Origin: an uncultured Ruminococcus sp.
Lineage (GTDB): Bacteria > Bacillota > Clostridia > Oscillospirales > Ruminococcaceae
Assembly (NCBI GenBank): GCA_900752785.1
Contig: CAADWP010000030.1
Coordinates: 1 to 7,703, forward strand
DNA: 7,703 nucleotides
Direction of reading: 5' to 3'
Below are positions 4,966-7,703 of this stretch, in pieces. The position numbers were made by a program, and so were the translations under genes. Every line of letters begins with the position of its first letter. The first letter of the stretch is position 1. The notes beneath the pieces were generated by a model. The model saw only the letters and a list, made by a program, of their open reading frames with translations, had not been told where the DNA came from and ran no database searches.

Positions 4966-5280
4966 ATGTCTTCGTCAAAAGAATACGTTAACTTCGTCCT
5001 TGAACAGCTCTCCGGTCTGGAACGGGTCTCCAGCCGTGCTATGATGGGCGAGTACATTATATATTATAAAGAGAAGATCGTCGGCGGTATCTATGATGAC
5101 CGCTTTCTTGTAAAACCTGTAAAGTCGGCAATCGCTCTCATGCCTGATGCTCCGATGCAGCTGCCGTATAAAGGTGCGAAAGAGATGATCCTTGTGGAAA
5201 ATGTTGACGACCGCTTGTTTCTGGAAAGACTTCTCAATGAAATGTACGAGGAATTGCCGCTGCCGAAAAAGAAGAAATGA
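4966..5280 (+). CDS. TfoX N-terminal domain protein
   Basis: The 104-residue product matches a stand-alone TfoX N-terminal domain (PF04993 type). The supporting segment is RVSSRAMMGEYIIYYKEKIVGGIYDDRFLVKPV, corresponding to the family's Arg-x-Met-Phe-Gly...gly/leu-Tyr core. In gamma-proteobacteria TfoX/Sxy is a competence regulator acting with CRP; in Firmicutes the single N-terminal domain has no established role, so competence should not be inferred. The C terminus is basic (PLPKKKK). The ATG at 4966 is chosen because AAGGAG (4952-4957) lies 8 bases upstream; an in-frame TTG at 4945 would start inside the mobile element's terminal repeat and has no ribosome binding site. The region where a promoter and leader would lie is taken up by the MITE-like element, and no clear promoter was found. 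A long inverted repeat begins six bases after the stop. Confidence 0.85.
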   Translation: MSSSKEYVNFVLEQLSGLERVSSRAMMGEYIIYYKEKIVGGIYDDRFLVKPVKSAIALMPDAPMQLPYKGAKEMILVENVDDRLFLERLLNEMYEELPLPKKKK

Positions 5281-5286
5281 TATATA

Positions 5287-5327
5287 ATTATAGTCAACGT
5301 CAAAAATAATTTGACATTGACTATAAT
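5287..5327. repeat. Long inverted repeat after the TfoX-domain gene
   Basis: An 18-base arm (5287-5304, containing TATAGTCAACGTCAAA) is complementary to 5310-5327 with one mismatch, around a 5-base AATAA loop. The stem would be strong, but no T-run follows. It may act as a 3' end stabiliser or a weak bidirectional terminator. Confidence 0.75.
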
Positions 5328-5339
5328 AACTTATTTAAA

Positions 5340-5387
5340 TTGCCTCGCACATCCGCACGCTTACTCGTGCTTCGTGCGGATCGGCAA
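5340..5387. repeat. GC-rich stem-loop with alternative registers
   Basis: ATCCGCACG (5351-5359) pairs perfectly with CGTGCGGAT (5373-5381), and an outer TTGCC/GGCAA pair (5340-5344, 5383-5387) extends it. The left side has CGCAC twice (5346-5350, 5354-5358) and the right has CGTGC twice (5366-5370, 5373-5377), so alternative pairings are possible. It stands out as GC-rich in an AT-rich gap. Confidence 0.7.
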
Positions 5388-5421
5388 ATAGCAAACGACA
5401 AAAATTTTTGGCGTTTGCTAT
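5388..5421. repeat. Third stem-loop, overlapping the NYN gene promoter
   Basis: ATAGCAAACG (5388-5397) pairs perfectly with CGTTTGCTAT (5412-5421). The interior CAAAAATTTTTG (5399-5410) is itself self-complementary. The right arm overlaps the likely -35 region of the downstream gene. Confidence 0.7.
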
Positions 5422-5436
5422 AAAAAATCATATAAA
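5408..5436 (+). promoter_or_regulatory. Possible promoter of the NYN-LOTUS gene
   Basis: TTGGCG (5408-5413), a 17-base spacer and TATAAA (5431-5436) would start transcription near 5443. That leaves a very short leader with the ribosome binding site GAGAGG at 5442-5447, so the true start may lie elsewhere. Confidence 0.35.
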
Positions 5437-5454
5437 AGTTAGAGAGGATGACCC

Positions 5455-6372
5455 ATGGAAAAGGAAATGAGATATGCCGTGCTTATCGACGCGGATAATG
5501 TTGCGGCGAAATACACTAAATATATTCTCGACGAGGTGTCGAACTACGGAGTTGTGACTTATAAAAGGGTCTACGGCGACTGGACGCGTCCGAACCTGAG
5601 CGGCTGGAAAAATATGGCTCTTGATAATGCGATCACGCCGATTCAGCAATACAGCTATACGGTCGGCAAGAACGCTACCGATTCCGCAATGATAATCGAC
5701 GCTATGGATATTCTCTATTCAAACAATGCGGATGGGTTCTGTATTGCGTCGAGCGACAGCGATTTTACACGGCTTGCTATTCGTCTGAGAGAATCGGGAA
5801 TGTACGTTATCGGCATGGGCGAGCAGAAAACTCCCAAGCCTTTCAGCACCGCCTGCAACGCTTTTAAGTATCTTGAAGTGCTTGCAGACGAAGAACTTCA
5901 AAGCTCCGCAGATAATGAAAAGGTCGAAATGAAAACTCTTGAATCGGCGATAATTCGCATAATTTCGGAGAATGCAAATTTGCAGGAGGAGATAAATATC
6001 GGCGAATTGGGAAGCCGCCTGCAAAGCCGCTATCCTGATTTTGATGTGCGAAATTACGGCTATTCAAAGCTTTCGCAGTTTCTCAAGGAGTTTGACTGCC
6101 TGAGCTTTCGACAGGTTGGAAGCAGCATACTGGTTTCGCAGAAATCCGACGGGACAGATCTTCAGCTTATAATTACGATGCTAACGGCCATTGTTCGCGG
6201 CAGCGGAAGCCGCGGCTATAATCTGGGCGAGCTTAAAAAGCAGCTATGCTCGAAGATGCCCGATTTTAACGTAAAAAATTACGGATATTCAAAGTTCAGC
6301 CGATTTGTGGAAAATTTGCCGGGTTTCAGAATAAAAAATAATACGGTCGTTATTTCTGAAATAAGAGATTGA
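5455..6372 (+). CDS. NYN-domain (PIN-like) ribonuclease-like protein with two LOTUS/OST-HTH domains
   Basis: The 305-residue protein has three parts. Residues 5-145 are a NYN (LabA/MARF1-like PIN-fold) domain with the expected acidic metal-site residues: Asp12 and Asp14 in LIDADN, Asp76 in NATDSAMIIDAMD, and Asp101 and Asp103 in SSDSDFTRL. This suggests metal-dependent RNA cleavage. Residues ~160-228 and ~236-302 are two tandem copies of a LOTUS/OST-HTH domain, each carrying a PDF(D/N)VxNYGYSK motif (194-205; 269-280). From established work, LOTUS domains bind RNA and in some cases G-quadruplex RNA. A short Ser/Glu-rich linker (145-160) joins the parts. No signal or membrane segment is present, so it is cytoplasmic. 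The ATG at 5455 follows GAGAGG (5442-5447). The transglutaminase-like gene starts 21 bases after its stop, so the two are probably cotranscribed. Substrate and role are unknown. Confidence 0.9.
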   Translation: MEKEMRYAVLIDADNVAAKYTKYILDEVSNYGVVTYKRVYGDWTRPNLSGWKNMALDNAITPIQQYSYTVGKNATDSAMIIDAMDILYSNNADGFCIASSDSDFTRLAIRLRESGMYVIGMGEQKTPKPFSTACNAFKYLEVLADEELQSSADNEKVEMKTLESAIIRIISENANLQEEINIGELGSRLQSRYPDFDVRNYGYSKLSQFLKEFDCLSFRQVGSSILVSQKSDGTDLQLIITMLTAIVRGSGSRGYNLGELKKQLCSKMPDFNVKNYGYSKFSRFVENLPGFRIKNNTVVISEIRD

Positions 6373-6393
6373 TTCCAAGAGGGAGAATTGCGA

Positions 6394-7506
6394 GTGTCAA
6401 AAAAGTTTGTTATTGCAATATTTGCGGCCTCTTTTGGTTGCTTTTTAATTGTCGGAGCATCGTTTTTACGTGAAGCAGGGATGCTGAAAAAACATCCCGA
6501 GGCGCGGTATCTTACCGAAGCTGAAGAGGCTGTTCGTCCCATCTACAGTCAGCTGAGCAATAAGGAAAAGGCGGTTTATGAAGCGTTATACCGCGGAATT
6601 TCCGAACATAAGGAGAATATAGCGCTGCCTTATGATCTAAAAGGAGAGACTTATTCAAAGCTTTATTGCCTTGTTGAAAAGCAGGAAGGCAGCCTTTTTT
6701 ATGTTTCGTCTTCATTTTATACAGCGAAGGTAGTCGGAAATGCGAGGATAATGTATCGTGACAATCCGGAAGAAATTGAAAAAAGGATCGGCGAGATGCA
6801 GATCGCAGAGAAAAAAGCCTTGGATACGATTGGCAGTACAAAAAGCGAGCAGGAGCTTGCTCGACGTATTCACGATTATCTGATTCGCTGCTGCACCTAT
6901 ATTACGGGAGAAGATCAGCTTTACAGCTCTACAGCTTACGGTTGTCTTGTTGAAAGAAAGGCGAATTGTGAAGGCTATGCGAAAGCGTTTGGTTTGCTTG
7001 CCTCCAAGGTGGGCTTGCAGAGTGTGCTTATCACCGGAAGAACGGATAAAGGTGAAAATCATGCGTGGAATCAAGTAAACATTGATGGGAAATGGTATAA
7101 TGTTGATGTTACCTGGGATGACACTGACGTTTCAGGTGATATACGAAAAAACTATTTTCTTTGCAGCGACGAGGAATTTGGAATAACGCATTTTGCTGAT
7201 AGGGCATATTTTGAACCTTTTAAATGTGAAGATAATAGTAAAAATTATTATGTATCCAATGACCTTTTGATAAATTCTCTTGAAAAGGCGGAATCGGTCC
7301 TGCGTCGGGAGATGCTTGCTGGAAATGAGACGATCGAGCTTAAATTTGGCAGTAAAGATGTTTATAAAGCTTTTAAAAATCGGTTTATTGATAATCATGA
7401 AATTTTTGACTTGGCTGTAAGCTGCGGCAAAGACGGCGGCAATCAAATTTCGGTAACGCTTCATGAAAATGAGAAATCACTGTGTATAACAGTGATTTTG
7501 GATTAA
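6394..7506 (+). CDS. Membrane-anchored transglutaminase-like protein
   Basis: The 370-residue product has an N-terminal hydrophobic segment (about residues 4-22, after MSKK) that looks like an uncleaved signal anchor, placing the rest outside the membrane. Residues ~150-265 form a transglutaminase-like (papain-fold) domain. The catalytic triad is intact: Cys192 in KANCEGYAKAF, His223 in GENHAWNQV and Asp238 in WYNVDVTWDD. The region before it (25-150) and the C-terminal ~100 residues have no fold I recognise. Family members act as peptidases, peptide-modifying enzymes or cross-linkers, often on cell-wall or surface proteins; the substrate here is unknown. GTG at 6394 is preferred: AAGAGGGAG (6377-6385) is 8 bases upstream, whereas the in-frame TTG at 6388 is only 2 bases from it. 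It follows the NYN-LOTUS gene closely, but no functional link is evident. A hairpin overlaps its last codons. Confidence 0.88.
   Translation: MSKKFVIAIFAASFGCFLIVGASFLREAGMLKKHPEARYLTEAEEAVRPIYSQLSNKEKAVYEALYRGISEHKENIALPYDLKGETYSKLYCLVEKQEGSLFYVSSSFYTAKVVGNARIMYRDNPEEIEKRIGEMQIAEKKALDTIGSTKSEQELARRIHDYLIRCCTYITGEDQLYSSTAYGCLVERKANCEGYAKAFGLLASKVGLQSVLITGRTDKGENHAWNQVNIDGKWYNVDVTWDDTDVSGDIRKNYFLCSDEEFGITHFADRAYFEPFKCEDNSKNYYVSNDLLINSLEKAESVLRREMLAGNETIELKFGSKDVYKAFKNRFIDNHEIFDLAVSCGKDGGNQISVTLHENEKSLCITVILD
7474..7499 (+). terminator. Hairpin overlapping the 3' end of the transglutaminase-like gene
   Basis: AAATCACTG (7474-7482), a 7-base loop and CAGTGATTT (7490-7498) form a perfect 9-bp stem ending in TTTT, five bases before the stop codon (7504-7506). 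The T-tract is short, so termination may be partial. Having the stem inside the coding region is unusual; it may instead protect the mRNA 3' end. Confidence 0.5.
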
Positions 7507-7566
7507 AATAGCAATATGCACATAAAACTTCTCGAAAAACTCTTCATGTTTGTATCTGATTACGCC

Positions 7567-7595
7567 TTGACAAAACAAAAAAAGGGTGATATAAT
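7567..7595 (+). promoter_or_regulatory. Stable-RNA-type promoter (P1) near the window end
   Basis: TTGACA (7567-7572), a 17-base spacer and TATAAT (7590-7595), with TG at 7587-7588, are exact consensus. Of the 17 spacer bases, 14 match the tRNA-operon promoter at 4275-4303, and the AAT after the -10 is also shared. The match suggests that a stable RNA is transcribed from here. Confidence 0.88.
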
Positions 7596-7703
7596 AATAA
7601 AGCTGTCGAACGGGAGCCAAGACGAGCCTGAGGGTGGAGGATCGGGAGATCGAAAAACCGAGGGTGAAAAAATTTTTTTCAAAAAAGTGAAAAAAGTACT
7701 TGA
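7596..7703 (+). other. Leader of a probable rRNA/tRNA operon with a truncated second promoter
   Basis: No ORF with a ribosome binding site starts here. After the promoter comes a G-rich stretch with GAGGGTG twice (7630-7636, 7660-7666) and a small GATC-GGGA-GATC hairpin (7640-7651). An A/T-tract block (about 7666-7696) follows and resembles an UP element. The last bases, AAGTACTTGA, fit the start of another TTGACA, compared with AAGTGCTTGACA at the tRNA promoter. Tandem P1-P2 promoters are typical of Firmicute rRNA operons; the RNA itself is outside the window. Confidence 0.55.

Noticed and set aside
5311..5327. TTGACA and TATAAT near 5311-5327 as a promoter
   Set aside because: The hexamers are only five bases apart; they are part of the inverted repeat arm.
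6388..6393. TTG at 6388 as the start of the transglutaminase-like gene
   Set aside because: It is only two bases from the ribosome binding site; GTG at 6394 has normal spacing.
6394..6450. Possible lipoprotein signal (Ser-Phe-Gly-Cys) in the transglutaminase-like protein
   Set aside because: The -3 position is Ser instead of Leu/Val/Ile, and the hydrophobic stretch continues past the Cys, which fits a signal anchor better.

Overview
The window looks like chromosomal DNA from a spore-forming, low-to-mid GC Firmicute of the class Clostridia. A Ruminococcus/Oscillospiraceae-like host is my inference from gene content and style, not something the sequence proves. The pointers are an 86-residue SpoVS, a YmdB-type phosphodiesterase, strong GGAGG-type ribosome binding sites, sigma-A promoters with 17-bp spacers, and tRNA genes with encoded CCA ends.

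Layout. Bases 4-164 hold a small non-coding element with near-perfect terminal inverted repeats (MITE-like). Next is a housekeeping block on the + strand: a ymdB-family gene (288-1058), spoVS (1185-1445) with its own promoter and a strong terminator, and full-length recG (1580-3616). From 3668 to 4195 lies a compact divergent cassette. A 68-residue Xre/Cro-type repressor on the - strand and an unrecognised 71-residue acidic protein on the + strand share a 105-bp intergenic region. That region carries three copies of an AT-rich palindrome (CATTATATAATG) and two divergent promoters whose -35 boxes overlap. This is the best candidate in the window for an undescribed regulatory system.

From 4275 to 4771 there is a tRNA operon, Val(TAC)-Asp(GTC)-Phe(GAA)-Gly(GCC), with a consensus extended -10 promoter, leader and spacer hairpins and an intrinsic terminator. 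A second 160-bp MITE-like element (4791-4950) follows directly. Its terminal repeats differ from those of the first element, but three core motifs are shared at identical spacing, so both belong to one family. The element abuts the ribosome binding site of a TfoX-N-domain protein (4966-5280). Three consecutive stem-loops (5287-5421) separate that gene from a probable two-gene operon. The first gene encodes a NYN-domain ribonuclease-like protein with two LOTUS/OST-HTH RNA-binding repeats (5455-6372). The second encodes a membrane-anchored transglutaminase-like protein with an intact Cys-His-Asp triad (6394-7506).

The last 140 bases hold another stable-RNA promoter, almost identical to the tRNA-operon promoter, then a G-rich leader and what seems to be the -35 of a second tandem promoter cut by the window edge. 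An rRNA or tRNA operon probably starts just outside.

How the genes fit together: most are informational or developmental housekeeping functions (RNA turnover and signalling, sporulation, DNA repair, tRNA supply). The two small mobile elements and the repressor cassette are the accessory layer between them.
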